DNA of 64,000 nucleotides, from contig NZ_CP010796.1 in assembly GCF_001483965.1 (NCBI RefSeq), forward strand, positions 1,054,001-1,118,000, given 5' to 3'. The DNA comes from Carnobacterium sp. CP1 (GTDB taxonomy: Bacteria; Bacillota; Bacilli; Lactobacillales; Carnobacteriaceae). Of this stretch, positions 1 through 9,766 are shown one piece after another (positions within the stretch are counted from its first letter, which is position 1; every line of letters starts with the position of its first letter). The translations under genes were made by a program, and so were the position numbers. The notes beneath the pieces were generated by a model. The model searched no databases. It was given only the letters and a program-made list of their open reading frames with translations, and was not told the origin of the DNA.

Positions 1-121
1 TTCCCAGTATCCCCCGATACAAGGCTATTTCACTCGATGCCAATGCGATATTTTTAACGAATAAACTGATTGTTCCAAATATCAGCATGGCTGCTATCAC
101 TTTTAATTTTGCTTTCCCCAT
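1..121 (-). CDS. EamA/DMT-family transporter, N-terminal fragment
   Basis: The gene starts at an ATG at 121 and runs off the left edge, so only about 40 residues are visible. A purine-rich ribosome binding site (AAGGGGGC) lies upstream. The fragment reads MGKAKLKVIAAMLIFGTISL and continues as a hydrophobic helix followed by a conserved-looking SSEIALYRG stretch. That is how the first membrane segment and first loop of EamA (drug/metabolite superfamily) transporters usually read. The substrate cannot be deduced. The rest of the protein lies outside the window, so the family call rests on about 40 residues. Confidence 0.6.
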   Translation of the reverse strand, partial: MGKAKLKVIAAMLIFGTISLFVKNIALASSEIALYRGILG

Positions 122-147
122 CCTTAAAGCCCCCTTGATTTTTGATA

Positions 148-192
148 GAAGAAAATGGCATAGGTTCCCTTATGGGTGGGTCCCTACGCCAT
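148..192 (-). terminator. Rho-independent terminator after purB
   Basis: Imperfect 15-bp stem (ATGGCGTAGGGACC pairing with GGGAACCTATGCCAT) with a 7-8 nt loop, followed on the minus strand by a short T-rich tract. It lies directly downstream of purB. Confidence 0.65.
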
Positions 193-205
193 CGGTTGCA
201 TTTTT

Positions 206-1498
206 TTAAAGTCCTACTCGTTCAAATAATTCATCCACGTTTTTTAAATGGTAGCGGTAATCGAATGCATCGTCTAAATCTTCCAACGTTAATTTAGACA
301 TGATTTCGCTGTCGCCTTCTAACAAATCACGAAACGGGATATGGCTTTCCCATGAAACAGCGGTTTTAGGCTGCACCAAGTCATACGCTTGTTCACGGCT
401 CAATCCTTTATCGATCAGTTTCAACAGCACACGTTGGCTGTAGATCAAGCCGTAAGTCGCATCCATATTGCGTCTCATATTTTCAGGAAACACCGTTAGA
501 TTCTGAATCAACTGACCAAAACGATTCAAGATGTAATCCAATAAAATCGTTGTGTCCGGCAAAATGATTCGTTCAGCTGAAGAATGCGAAATATCGCGTT
601 CGTGCCATAAGACGACATTGTCATACGCTGTCAGCATGTGCCCGCGAATCACCCGTGCTAGTCCGGTCACATTTTCCGAGCCAATGGGATTGCGTTTGTG
701 CGGCATAGCTGAAGAGCCTTTTTGACCTTTTGCAAAATACTCTTCGACTTCCCGAGTTTCTGATTTTTGCAGGCTGCGGATCTCAGTCGCAAATTTTTCA
801 ATGCTTGTGGCAATCAAAGCCAGAGTCGCGACGTATTCAGCATGTAAATCGCGCGGCAAGATTTGGGTTGAGATCTCCTGCGGTCGAATTCCTAATTGTT
901 CACAAACGTATTTTTCGACAAAAGGCGGTATGTTGGCGAACGTTCCAACCGCTCCACTGATTTTCCCGGCTTCAATTCCTTCAGCCGCATGTTCAAAACG
1001 TTCGATGTTGCGTTTCATTTCTGAATACCAAAGAGCTAGTTTGAGCCCAAATGTGGTCGGCTCAGCATGTACACCATGCGTTCTTCCCATCATTACCGTG
1101 TACTTGTAAGCTTTAGCTTTTTCCCCCAGAATATCCAAAAAGTTCGTTAAATCCCGCCGCAGCACTTCATTGACTTGTTTTAATTGATACCCATATGCCG
1201 TATCAACAACATCGGTACTGGTCAATCCATAGTGGACCCATTTGCGTTCTTCGCCCAGAGATTCAGAGACAGCCCGCGTAAACGCTACGACATCGTGTCT
1301 CGTTTCTGCTTCGATTTCTAAAATACGTTTGGTATCAAAGCTTGCATGGTCACGAATTTTCTTTGCTTCTTCTTTTGGGATCTCGCCTAACTCAGCCCAC
1401 GCTTCGGCAGCTAAAATCTCGACTTCTAACCAGGTGTTGTAACGATTTTCATCTGTCCATAGTTTTCCCATTTCAGGTCTCGTATACCGTTCGATCAT
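206..1498 (-). CDS. purB: Adenylosuccinate lyase
   Basis: PurB (430 aa) cleaves SAICAR to AICAR and adenylosuccinate to AMP, acting twice in purine synthesis as a cytosolic homotetramer. The fumarase/aspartase superfamily signature [11 protein letters not shown] is present around residue 260, along with the usual TSTDVVDTA segment near residue 90. I place the start at the ATG at 1498 ([14 protein letters not shown]), which is where the family begins and which follows an AAGAGGG ribosome binding site. A longer in-frame reading adds 13 unlikely residues. It lies 16 nt downstream of purK and is probably cotranscribed with it. Confidence 0.96.
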   Translation of the reverse strand: MIERYTRPEMGKLWTDENRYNTWLEVEILAAEAWAELGEIPKEEAKKIRDHASFDTKRILEIEAETRHDVVAFTRAVSESLGEERKWVHYGLTSTDVVDTAYGYQLKQVNEVLRRDLTNFLDILGEKAKAYKYTVMMGRTHGVHAEPTTFGLKLALWYSEMKRNIERFEHAAEGIEAGKISGAVGTFANIPPFVEKYVCEQLGIRPQEISTQILPRDLHAEYVATLALIATSIEKFATEIRSLQKSETREVEEYFAKGQKGSSAMPHKRNPIGSENVTGLARVIRGHMLTAYDNVVLWHERDISHSSAERIILPDTTILLDYILNRFGQLIQNLTVFPENMRRNMDATYGLIYSQRVLLKLIDKGLSREQAYDLVQPKTAVSWESHIPFRDLLEGDSEIMSKLTLEDLDDAFDYRYHLKNVDELFERVGL

Positions 1499-1514
1499 GC
1501 TCTTTTCCCTCTTT

Positions 1515-2642
1515 CTATCCCCATACGCCGGTATCATTGATAGTGGCTAAAGTTTTTTCAATATCATCCGTCAAAACTGTGATATGTCCCATTTTTTGGC
1601 CCTTAACGGTTCCTTTTTTACCATAATAATGAAAATGCCAATCAGGTTTTAGTTGAATCTGCAATTTTGCACCTTCTAAGTGTTCACCTAAAATATTGGT
1701 TATCACTGCTTTAGAATGCAATTCAATTTCTGGCAAAGGCCATCCGCAAATGGTTCGGATATGAGCTTCGAATTGCGATATAGAACAAGCTTCAATGCTG
1801 TAGAGTCCTGCATTGTTCGGTCTAGGCACTAGCTCATTGACGTATAGTGCTCCTGACGAAGTCAAAAACAATTCCACTCCTAATGAACCCACTAAATTCA
1901 GGCTCTCAGCAATCGTTGCAGCGATCCGAACGGCTTCTTCCGCTACTTCATCTTGAATGCGGGCCGGTACGATACTTTGATGCAAGATATTTCGGCGGTA
2001 AATGTTTTCAGTTACTGGAAATGTAGCTACTTCTCCCGCTTCGTTTCGGATGATCATGACCGACAATTCTCGTTCAAAAGGAATCCAAGCCTCTAAGACA
2101 CAGGTTCCAAATCTCAATAGCTCTTCGCATTCTGCTATATTGTCTTCGCTATAAAGAACGTACTGGCCTTTTCCTTCAGAACTGCCGCGGATCGATTTCA
2201 AGACGCATGGAAAACCGATCGAAGCAACGGCTTCTTCGATATCTTGCAAACTGATGATCGTAGCATAAGGAGCTAAATTAATGTTGTTCATTTCTAAGTA
2301 AGCTTTTTCTAATAAACGATCTTGAGTGATCGATAACAGTTCGCTGCCTTGAGGGACTGAGACTGTTTTTTCTATATTATCGATCATATCTGCATCTACG
2401 TTTTCAAACTCATAAGTTAAGACATCACACTTCATGGCTAAATCCATCAGTGCTTCTTGATCATCGTACTTGGCGACAATTTGCCAATCCGCTACTTGTG
2501 CTGTCGGACAATCCGCTTCAGGATCTAGCACACCGACGCGATACCCCAGCTGCTTGGCTGCCAGAGTCATCATGCGGCCTAATTGTCCGCCGCCAATAAT
2601 ACCGATAGTTTTTCCAGGAACGATTAAATGAGGCAAGATCAT
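1515..2642 (-). CDS. purK: N5-carboxyaminoimidazole ribonucleotide synthase
   Basis: PurK (375 aa) is an ATP-grasp enzyme that makes N5-CAIR from AIR, ATP and bicarbonate. The N-terminal nucleotide-binding motif [12 protein letters not shown] and the [13 protein letters not shown]-grasp loop are visible, and length fits the family. The start is GTG 2645 or the adjacent ATG 2642; the ribosome binding site is weak for both. Its usual partner purE (N5-CAIR mutase) is not next to it and not in this window. Upstream is yebE, which in Bacillus subtilis lies just before yebG-purE-purK-purB, so purE seems to have been lost from an ancestral order. Confidence 0.95.
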   Translation of the reverse strand: MILPHLIVPGKTIGIIGGGQLGRMMTLAAKQLGYRVGVLDPEADCPTAQVADWQIVAKYDDQEALMDLAMKCDVLTYEFENVDADMIDNIEKTVSVPQGSELLSITQDRLLEKAYLEMNNINLAPYATIISLQDIEEAVASIGFPCVLKSIRGSSEGKGQYVLYSEDNIAECEELLRFGTCVLEAWIPFERELSVMIIRNEAGEVATFPVTENIYRRNILHQSIVPARIQDEVAEEAVRIAATIAESLNLVGSLGVELFLTSSGALYVNELVPRPNNAGLYSIEACSISQFEAHIRTICGWPLPEIELHSKAVITNILGEHLEGAKLQIQLKPDWHFHYYGKKGTVKGQKMGHITVLTDDIEKTLATINDTGVWG

Positions 2643-2677
2643 CACTACTTTCTAATACGATTTATTTTTTCTCTTCT

Positions 2678-2713
2678 TCATTCTAGTTTAGCAGTAAATG
2701 CGGTATCTGTCAT
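2678..2713 (-). other. 11-codon mini-ORF between yebE and purK
   Basis: A GGAAGG ribosome binding site is followed at a normal distance by ATG and eleven codons (MTDTAFTAKLE) before TGA. It sits where yebG and purE lie in the ancestral arrangement. It may be the scar of a deleted gene, a leader peptide, or chance. I see no similarity to the start of PurE or YebG. Confidence 0.2.
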
Positions 2714-2725
2714 GGTCCAGCCTTC

Positions 2726-3310
2726 CTATTCTTTTTCGCTTTCTGCTGTGTTTTGTGCTTCGCTCCATTTTTTTAAAGCAATTTTTCGTTTTTTTACTTT
2801 TTTGGTCCAAAATCCGCCATTGATGTACTTCGGTTCATACGAAATAACAAATGTCTTTGGTTCGATTTCATTGATTTGTTTGTATAATTTGCGTTCTGAT
2901 TTCCGAGTGGTCAAAATCTCTAAGACTAACCGGTCGCCTTCTCGGCCAAAAGCAAAACTTGTGGTGACTCCATATCCAAGATGACGCAATTTTTCAGGAA
3001 TATCGCTTTTGATATCCGGTACAATTGCCGTCACCATAATGTAGCCGAGTGCTAAGTATTCTTCGATTCGAATTCCGACCGCGATTCCTACGCCATATCC
3101 TATAGCGTAAGCAGCAATATTCCAAAAGTTGTCCAAACGATCAAGCACTAAGCCTAGACCCACCACATAAATCGTGATCTCAACCATCGAAACAAGCGGA
3201 GCCACCAGTCGATACCCCTTCATAGTCAACATAAAACGAATCGTGTTCAGTGCAACATAAGCTAAATTGATGACAAAAATTAACGCTAAAAACCCTATAT
3301 TCGTTTCCAT
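2726..3310 (-). CDS. yebE: DUF2179/UPF0316 family membrane protein (YebE-like)
   Basis: A 194-aa protein with three predicted membrane helices in the first 80 residues, then a soluble DUF2179 domain (about residues 100-170) and a basic tail. The segments GYGVGIAVGIRIEEYLALGY and YEPKYINGGFWTKKVKKR match the YebE/UPF0316 family closely. Molecular function is unknown. The start follows AGGGGTC. It precedes purK by about 80 nt with no visible terminator, echoing the Bacillus yebE-yebG-purEKB neighbourhood. Confidence 0.88.
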   Translation of the reverse strand: METNIGFLALIFVINLAYVALNTIRFMLTMKGYRLVAPLVSMVEITIYVVGLGLVLDRLDNFWNIAAYAIGYGVGIAVGIRIEEYLALGYIMVTAIVPDIKSDIPEKLRHLGYGVTTSFAFGREGDRLVLEILTTRKSERKLYKQINEIEPKTFVISYEPKYINGGFWTKKVKKRKIALKKWSEAQNTAESEKE

Positions 3311-3426
3311 TTATAAAAAGACCCCTTCAGTGTTGAGTGTAGTGAATAATTTATTTCCCTATAAGCCTAACAAACTTTATGCAAATAGCAAGAAAAACCT
3401 TGCTCAATATTCTGACTGTTGATTAA

Positions 3427-3467
3427 ACAAAAAAAGCCAGGACCATTTCATGAACCGGTCCTGGCTT
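3427..3467 (-). terminator. Terminator of xpt-pbuX
   Basis: An 11-bp stem (AAGCCAGGACC/GGTCCTGGCTT) with a 12-nt loop, then a run of T on the minus strand, directly after pbuX. Confidence 0.9.
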
Positions 3468-3484
3468 CTTCCGCTTAAACTCGT

Positions 3485-4807
3485 TTAGAGAGCTTCTTGC
3501 ACATTCGTTTTCGTTGGAGCTTTTTGAAGTTCAGCGACAGTTTCTTCATGTCCGCGGTGAACAACAATATTTAAGATAATGGCTGTGAGACTGGCAACCA
3601 CCACTCCGTTTCCAGTAAAGGTTTGAACTGCTGCCGGCAGAGCGGAAAACAATTCTGGTATAACCGTAACGCCTAATCCTAGACCAAGCGAGACAGCTAC
3701 GATCATCAAGTTTCCATCTTGGTTTAAATCAACACGGCCTAACATTTTCATTCCTTGAGTGGCTACCATTCCGAAAAGAACCATCATGGCGCCTCCTAAC
3801 ACAGGCTCAGGAATAATGGTAGCGAAAGCGCCGATTTTAGGTACCAACCCGAGTACCATCAAAAAACCAGCCGCATAGTAAATCGGTTTACGTGTCCGGA
3901 TTCCTGACATTTGCACTAAGCCGACGTTCTGTGAAAAAGCAGTGTAAGGGAAAGTATTGAATATACCGCCTAAAATGATCGCCAATCCTTCTGCACGATA
4001 CCCGCGCTTTAAATCGTCTTCTTCGATTTTTTTATCGGTTACCTCTCCTAGCGCAAAATAAACACCGGTCGACTCAACCATGCTGACTAGGGCAATCAAA
4101 ATCATTGTTAAAATAGAAGACCATTCAAAAACAGGTGCTCCAAAATAAAAGGGTTGCGGTACATGAAACCAAGAAGCGGCAGCAACAGGAGAAAGGCTGA
4201 CCATTCCCATGATAGCAGCAACAGCTGTTCCGCTGATCAAGCCGACAATGATCGCTAAAGAGCGAATAAAGCCTTTAGCAAACAATTGCACTCCCAGAAT
4301 GATAGCGATCGTCAGAAAAGCTAAAAATAAATAACGCATCGACCCAAAGTCAGCGGCTAATCTGGAGCCTCCGCCCATTTTTTCAATTCCAACTGGGATC
4401 AAAGTCAACCCGATCACCGTGATGACAGTACCTGTCACAACTGGCGGAAAGAAGCGTTTGATTTTAGAAAAGACACCTGCGAATAAAAGAATGAAGATTC
4501 CTGAAGCAATGATGGAGCCGTACATCGCGCCAATGCCATCAGTGGAACCTATCAAAATCAATGGCGATACAGCTTGCATAGCACACCCTAAAACAACGGG
4601 TAAGCCAATGCCAAAGTAACGGTTAACAAATAATTGCAGCAACGTAGCCACACCACACATAAAGATATCAATTGAAACCAAATACGTCATTTGTTCAGAG
4701 TTGAATCCTAGAGCTCCACCAATCAACAGCGGCACTAAAACGGCACCTGCATACATTGCCAATACATGCTGTAAGCCTAAAGCTGCGGCTTTCCCATTTG
4801 TTAACAT
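3485..4807 (-). CDS. pbuX: Xanthine permease (NCS2 family)
   Basis: A 440-aa nucleobase:cation symporter of the NCS2 family with about 12-14 hydrophobic segments. Family features include the N-terminal LGLQHVLAMYAGAVLVPLL and the central VESTGVYFALGEVTD motif, whose acidic residue is part of the substrate site in this family. The start is the ATG at 4807, one base after the xpt stop and after a GAGGGGAG ribosome binding site. A longer reading into xpt is not needed. Together with xpt it forms a xanthine uptake and salvage operon behind a purine riboswitch. Confidence 0.95.
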   Translation of the reverse strand: MLTNGKAAALGLQHVLAMYAGAVLVPLLIGGALGFNSEQMTYLVSIDIFMCGVATLLQLFVNRYFGIGLPVVLGCAMQAVSPLILIGSTDGIGAMYGSIIASGIFILLFAGVFSKIKRFFPPVVTGTVITVIGLTLIPVGIEKMGGGSRLAADFGSMRYLFLAFLTIAIILGVQLFAKGFIRSLAIIVGLISGTAVAAIMGMVSLSPVAAASWFHVPQPFYFGAPVFEWSSILTMILIALVSMVESTGVYFALGEVTDKKIEEDDLKRGYRAEGLAIILGGIFNTFPYTAFSQNVGLVQMSGIRTRKPIYYAAGFLMVLGLVPKIGAFATIIPEPVLGGAMMVLFGMVATQGMKMLGRVDLNQDGNLMIVAVSLGLGLGVTVIPELFSALPAAVQTFTGNGVVVASLTAIILNIVVHRGHEETVAELQKAPTKTNVQEAL

Positions 4808-4808
4808 C

Positions 4809-5511
<703 letters not shown>

Positions 5512-5544
5512 GAATAAAAGACATTCAAATTGTTTGTTTTCCCT

Positions 5545-5610
5545 ACTTATAGTCCAGCATTTACGGTACTGGGTAGAAACTTGCCAACCATATTTTGGCA
5601 TTATATAAGT
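5545..5610 (-). promoter_or_regulatory. Guanine-class purine riboswitch aptamer
   Basis: On the minus strand a 66-nt element is closed by P1 arms ACTTATA/TATAAGT. It contains the conserved ATATGG and GTTTCTACC segments, CCGTAAA in loop 3, and GGACTATA in J3/1. The base equivalent to position 74 is C, as in guanine-binding xpt riboswitches, not the U of adenine-binding ones. It lies 150 nt upstream of xpt and upstream of a strong terminator, implying premature termination when guanine or hypoxanthine is plentiful. Confidence 0.93.
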
Positions 5611-5623
5611 TGTTGTAATTAAG

Positions 5624-5652
5624 AATATACGCTTTTCCTTTGAAATCGTCAA
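5624..5652 (-). promoter_or_regulatory. Promoter of xpt-pbuX
   Basis: TTGACG, a 17-nt spacer and TATATT on the minus strand, placed just ahead of the purine aptamer so that transcription would start a few bases before P1. Confidence 0.88.
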
Positions 5653-5835
5653 TCATCTTCATCGAATTCTAATCTAATTCTTAAGTAACATGAACTTTAA
5701 TATTATTAAATGATGCAATGTTCGCTTTTAGCAAAAAAATTCAAGATCATAGAATATATTCATTTTATTTACTAGGATTGCGTTAAAAACGAATAAACTG
5801 ATCCTATCTATAGATGAGCATCTTTTAAAAAGGGT

Positions 5836-5857
5836 CTTTTCGGCTGCGGCCGAAAAG
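5836..5857. repeat. Perfect 9-bp hairpin in intergenic region
   Basis: Arms CTTTTCGGC/GCCGAAAAG around a TGCG loop. No T-tract follows on either strand, so it does not look like a terminator. It lies just before the 52-bp array in the 500-bp gap between the xpt promoter and the CNNM gene. The rest of that gap (5653-5915) shows nothing I can name. Confidence 0.7.
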
Positions 5858-5915
5858 GTCCGATCAGGTTAGTACTAAACACGGTTGTGTGCCATATGAA
5901 GGATGGAAAAGCAGT

Positions 5916-6036
5916 CTTAAGGTACGCAAAACTAGGATACGGACCTTAACTGTACAATGAGACTGAGCTTAAGGTACGCAAAACCAGAATGCGGGCCTTA
6001 ACTGCACGGTAAGACTCGACTTAAGGTACGCAAAAC
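5916..6036. repeat. 52-bp tandem repeat array, copy set 1
   Basis: Units begin with CTTAAGGTACGCAAAA at 5916, 5968 and 6020, exactly 52 bp apart; the third is truncated. Each full unit also holds CCTTAA about 20 nt later, so each can fold into a TTAAGG..CCTTAA hairpin. The same core and the same 52-bp spacing recur at 24499-24649. A promoter-like TCGACT-17-TATAAT overlaps the last copy on the plus strand (6016-6044). Confidence 0.85.
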
Positions 6037-6109
6037 CCTATAATAGAATCGGAACGTTCTAATTCTTTATTTCTTCTGAAAAGTACTAAAAAATGATAGA
6101 ATCTAAAAA

Positions 6110-6149
6110 ATCTGGCAAAAAAGAACTGTATCAGTTTTTTTTGCCAGAT
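6110..6149 (-). terminator. Terminator of the CNNM/CBS gene
   Basis: A stem of about 18 bp (ATCTGGCAAAAAA.. with ..TTTTTTGCCAGAT) with a 3-nt loop, followed by T-rich sequence on the minus strand. Confidence 0.85.
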
Positions 6150-6159
6150 CATTTTAAAT

Positions 6160-7488
6160 TTAAGCTTCGATGGTTTCGTCTTTATTGATCCGTTCAACGA
6201 AAAGGTTCACCAATCTGGAACCTTCAATTTGATTTGAAGTAAAAATATAATCTGCATAATTAACCACTGCTTTTTCTGCTACGTTAGGGATACTGCCGTA
6301 TTCCATAATGAAAAAGCCGGCAATCGAGTCTACGTCATTGGATTCGATTTCTGTTTCAAAAAACTCGTTGAATTTTGAAAGAGGTGTAGAACCGTCCACC
6401 AAGTAACGATCTTCGGTGAGCTGTTCAATCATATTATAGGTTTCATCGTATTCATCATCAATATCGCCAACGATTTCTTCCAATAAGTCTTCAAGCGTAG
6501 CCACTCCGACTACACCGCCATACTCATCATTCAAAATCGCCATTTGATTGCGCGTCCGTTTTAATTCATACAGCAGATCATCCATAAAAATCGTTTCCGG
6601 CACATAGAGCGGAGGATTCAACAACTCTTTGAGGTCGATCTCAGCTAATGCTGTATGTCTGGAAGCTTTCAATAGGTTCTTTACATGGATGATTCCAATG
6701 ATATTGTCTTTATCTGATTTATAAACGGGCACACGCGAATATGTGCAATCCAATAGTAAAGGGATGTTTCGTTCATTCCCATCCTCATAGTCGATCATAT
6801 ACGTATCTGTTCGAGGCACCATGATCTCTCTAGCCATTTTTGTATCCATCGACAAAACACCTTTTAACATCGAAAATTGTTCAATATCAATGGCTCCTTC
6901 TTTTTGACTGTTTTCCAAATACGAACGGAATTCGTCACGAGTCATTTTTTCTTCTTTTTTCGAGAAATCGATCGGTGTTATTTTTTTCAATAAATTAGTC
7001 GATAATGAAAGCAGCTTTACAAAAGGGGTCGCAATTACTTGAACGACTCGAATCGTACCAGCAGTAAAGCCTGCTACTTCTTCCGCTTTTTGCAAAGCGA
7101 TTTGTTTAGGATACAACTCGCCAAATACCAAAGTAATGTAAGACAAAATGATAGTTACGACTACCACAGCTAACTGTTTTCCCCCTGGTACGGCTGTTAA
7201 ATAAGGTTCTAAACGAGTAGCAAAACTAGTAGCGGCCGAGGCACTTGAAATAAATCCAGCTAACGTGATGGCTACTTGAATCGTTGCTAAAAAATTATCC
7301 GAATCAGATAGCAGATTCAAAATATTAATGGATTTTTTGTCGCCTTGTGCGGCTTTTTCTCTTACTTTCCCTTGGTTTAAAGATACAAAAGCCATTTCTG
7401 CAGATGCGAAAAATGCGTTGATTGCTGTTAAAGCAACTATGAGTAAAATCTGTCCTAACATCGACTGACTGTCGGGGTCTGAATTCAT
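6160..7488 (-). CDS. CNNM-domain/CBS-pair membrane protein (hemolysin C/CorC family)
   Basis: A 442-aa protein with an N-terminal CNNM transmembrane domain (about residues 10-190), a pair of CBS domains (about 205-325) and a C-terminal CorC/HlyC domain (about 345-430). Family motifs such as FASAEMAFVSLN, MVPRTDTYMID and DEYGGVVG are visible. Relatives (YhdP/YrkA/YugS, MpfA) affect magnesium efflux or homeostasis; the older name hemolysin is misleading. The start is the ATG at 7488 after a strong AGAAGGAG site. The CBS pair probably binds an adenine nucleotide. Confidence 0.9.
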   Translation of the reverse strand: MNSDPDSQSMLGQILLIVALTAINAFFASAEMAFVSLNQGKVREKAAQGDKKSINILNLLSDSDNFLATIQVAITLAGFISSASAATSFATRLEPYLTAVPGGKQLAVVVVTIILSYITLVFGELYPKQIALQKAEEVAGFTAGTIRVVQVIATPFVKLLSLSTNLLKKITPIDFSKKEEKMTRDEFRSYLENSQKEGAIDIEQFSMLKGVLSMDTKMAREIMVPRTDTYMIDYEDGNERNIPLLLDCTYSRVPVYKSDKDNIIGIIHVKNLLKASRHTALAEIDLKELLNPPLYVPETIFMDDLLYELKRTRNQMAILNDEYGGVVGVATLEDLLEEIVGDIDDEYDETYNMIEQLTEDRYLVDGSTPLSKFNEFFETEIESNDVDSIAGFFIMEYGSIPNVAEKAVVNYADYIFTSNQIEGSRLVNLFVERINKDETIEA

Positions 7489-7593
7489 AAAGCGTTGTCT
7501 CCTTCTAAATAGTGTGTTTTTCAATTAATAAAAGATACCATAATTTGAATCCGATAGCAATCTGCCCATCTTGTCGTCTTGTAATAGGGATAT

Positions 7594-9642
7594 TTAAGGA
7601 AGCAATGTGTCCATTTGTTCTAAAACTGGTTTCATTGCTTTAGTAACGTCTCCGCTGGATTTTCCTTCGATCATCGCGACCATTAAATAGCTGCTGTTTT
7701 CTGCATCAAAAGTCAATAAGAAGCCATTGGTCTCTGCTTCATCTTCTGCTGTTTGGCCTTCTATTGTTTCGGCAGTACCTGTTTTAGCTGCAATGCTCTG
7801 GTTGATAGAAGCTAAACTGTGGGCTGTTCCATTCGCATTTTCCACTACTTGGATCAAATCGTCTTTAATGATTTGAGCAGCTTCAGCGGTTATCGCTTCT
7901 TTAGGTTCGGCCGTTGATTGATCAGCCGTTAATTTAGGGTAAACCAGTTTTCCTTCATTTGCAAAAGGCGTATACGAAACGGCTTGTTGGATCGGATTCA
8001 TTAACAATTGTCCTTGTCCATAAGCAGTGTCTGCTAATAAAACATCTGATGCCAATTTGCCGTCATTAGATATTTGCGCTTCATTCATAGCGATCGGCAA
8101 GTTCAGCTCTTCGCCAAAAATAAATTTCGCTAAGCCGGCTTCATACGTTTTCTGTCCCATTTCCAATGCTTCTTGGGCAAAATAAATATTGTCGGAATAA
8201 ACCAGCGCATCTTCTAAGTTCACTACTGGTGTAGCACTAACGCGCGTTACGAAATGATCGCCCCAAGACGAATCTTTTTGCCATTGCAGCCCATCGATTT
8301 CATGTGTTTTTTCTGGCATAGTGATGCCAGCATCTAAACCAATGGCGCCGGTGATGACTTTAAAGGTAGAGCCAGGTGCATATCCAGCTGCATAACGGGC
8401 TAAGAAAGGACTAGCCGGATCGTCAGCATAGGCTTGGTATTCTTCAGAACTGATACCAGCCGTCATCAAGTTAGCATCATAAGAAGGAGTGCTCACGAGC
8501 GCTAATAGACTGCCATCTATTGGGTCGAGAAAAACAGCTGAGCCGCTTTCTCCCTCTAATTGATCAAACGCCGCTTGTTGGAGGTCTGCATTCAGCGTTA
8601 ACGTGATGTCTTCCCCATTCTCTACTTCGGATTCCTGCATAACTTTTTTCAGCGTATCGCTTTCATCATTGATCACGATTCGTCCGCCTTTTTGGCCACG
8701 CAATCGTTTATCGAAAGTAGCTTCCAATCCTGATTTTCCGACCGTATCGCCTTCTTGAAGGGTCTGATCTTTTTCAATATCTTCTGCCGAAACCGCGCCA
8801 ACATAGCCGATCAAGTGTGCTGTTGCTTCATTTAGCGGGTAATTCCGCATCGATTTTTCTTGGTAAAGAACTCCTGCAAGTTCAGGCGTGTCATTGTCGC
8901 TGATTACTTTGAACGGCACAAAACTATCTGTGGTCACCCATTCTGCAGCCAAACTGGTTTCCAGCTGTTCGACTGGCACATCGAATGTTTCACTGATTTT
9001 TTTCAACTGAGCTGTTTTTTCTTCGCCTTCTCCTAAAGCTACAGGATGCATGCCGGCTTCCCATACTTGTCCTTCTGTGGCAAGCGGTGTACCATCTGCG
9101 GCTAAAATATCGCCTCGTTCGCCAGCTGAAGTTGTTAAGCGTATTTTGTCATTGGGTTCCAAATCTGGAAAAATCAATTGCGTGGTCCAATCTAATTGAT
9201 AGTCTCCCTCTACTTTGCTCATAGTCGTGGCAAAATCCTGATCGTCTAATTGTCCCAATGACGTTTCCATTTGAACCGTATAAGAAATAGCATACTGGTC
9301 TTTGGCATCATTTAAAGCTACTTTCAAGTCTTTTACCGTCAAATTCGCTGCTCCGACTCCTCCATAGACCGTTTCGTAACGTTCTACCATAGCTTCTTTA
9401 GTGTAATTGATGTCTTTTAGAGAAGATTCTGAAACCATTTGACTCACTGCCGAATAGTCTTGCTTTTCTACAGCAGCAACGTAAGCAGCGACTGTCGCTT
9501 GTGCAGCTTTTTCATCACGGTTTTTAGCCCAGAAATAATAACCAGTCCCTCCGCCAATTACGGCTGCAACAAGTACGACAGCGATGATGATTACCCAAAA
9601 TCGAGTATTCTTCTGATTGCGTTTTGCGGTGTTCGTGTTCAT
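7594..9642 (-). CDS. Class B penicillin-binding protein, low-affinity PBP5/PBP3 type
   Basis: A 682-aa membrane-anchored transpeptidase. It has one N-terminal helix (about 15-35), a MecA_N (NTF2-like) domain (about 45-160), a dimerisation domain (about 170-330) and a transpeptidase domain to the end. Active-site motifs are all present: STFK at 425-428, SDN at 483-485 and KTGT at 620-623. This three-domain plan is shared by enterococcal PBP5, staphylococcal PBP2a and Bacillus PbpC, several of which bind beta-lactams poorly. The start follows AAAGGAGG. Whether this protein has low affinity cannot be told from sequence alone. Confidence 0.93.
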   Translation of the reverse strand: MNTNTAKRNQKNTRFWVIIIAVVLVAAVIGGGTGYYFWAKNRDEKAAQATVAAYVAAVEKQDYSAVSQMVSESSLKDINYTKEAMVERYETVYGGVGAANLTVKDLKVALNDAKDQYAISYTVQMETSLGQLDDQDFATTMSKVEGDYQLDWTTQLIFPDLEPNDKIRLTTSAGERGDILAADGTPLATEGQVWEAGMHPVALGEGEEKTAQLKKISETFDVPVEQLETSLAAEWVTTDSFVPFKVISDNDTPELAGVLYQEKSMRNYPLNEATAHLIGYVGAVSAEDIEKDQTLQEGDTVGKSGLEATFDKRLRGQKGGRIVINDESDTLKKVMQESEVENGEDITLTLNADLQQAAFDQLEGESGSAVFLDPIDGSLLALVSTPSYDANLMTAGISSEEYQAYADDPASPFLARYAAGYAPGSTFKVITGAIGLDAGITMPEKTHEIDGLQWQKDSSWGDHFVTRVSATPVVNLEDALVYSDNIYFAQEALEMGQKTYEAGLAKFIFGEELNLPIAMNEAQISNDGKLASDVLLADTAYGQGQLLMNPIQQAVSYTPFANEGKLVYPKLTADQSTAEPKEAITAEAAQIIKDDLIQVVENANGTAHSLASINQSIAAKTGTAETIEGQTAEDEAETNGFLLTFDAENSSYLMVAMIEGKSSGDVTKAMKPVLEQMDTLLP

Positions 9643-9766
9643 GTTAGTCCTCCTTTTAATGAAACAAATTTACTCAGCAGCTGAATAGACGGTAAACCGT
9701 TTTTTTCAGCTGCTGACTTATGTTGGTTACGGTGATATGAATCAAGATGCTTAAACAATTGGTCTG

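Noticed and set aside
5916-6036. Array 1 (and array 2) as a CRISPR
   Set aside because: The units are tandem 52-bp repeats without unique spacers of constant length, and no cas genes are nearby.
9675-9717. AGCAGCTGAA inverted repeat as a terminator of the TIM-barrel gene
   Set aside because: No T-tract follows on either strand and the loop has a second small hairpin; left as an unexplained inverted repeat.
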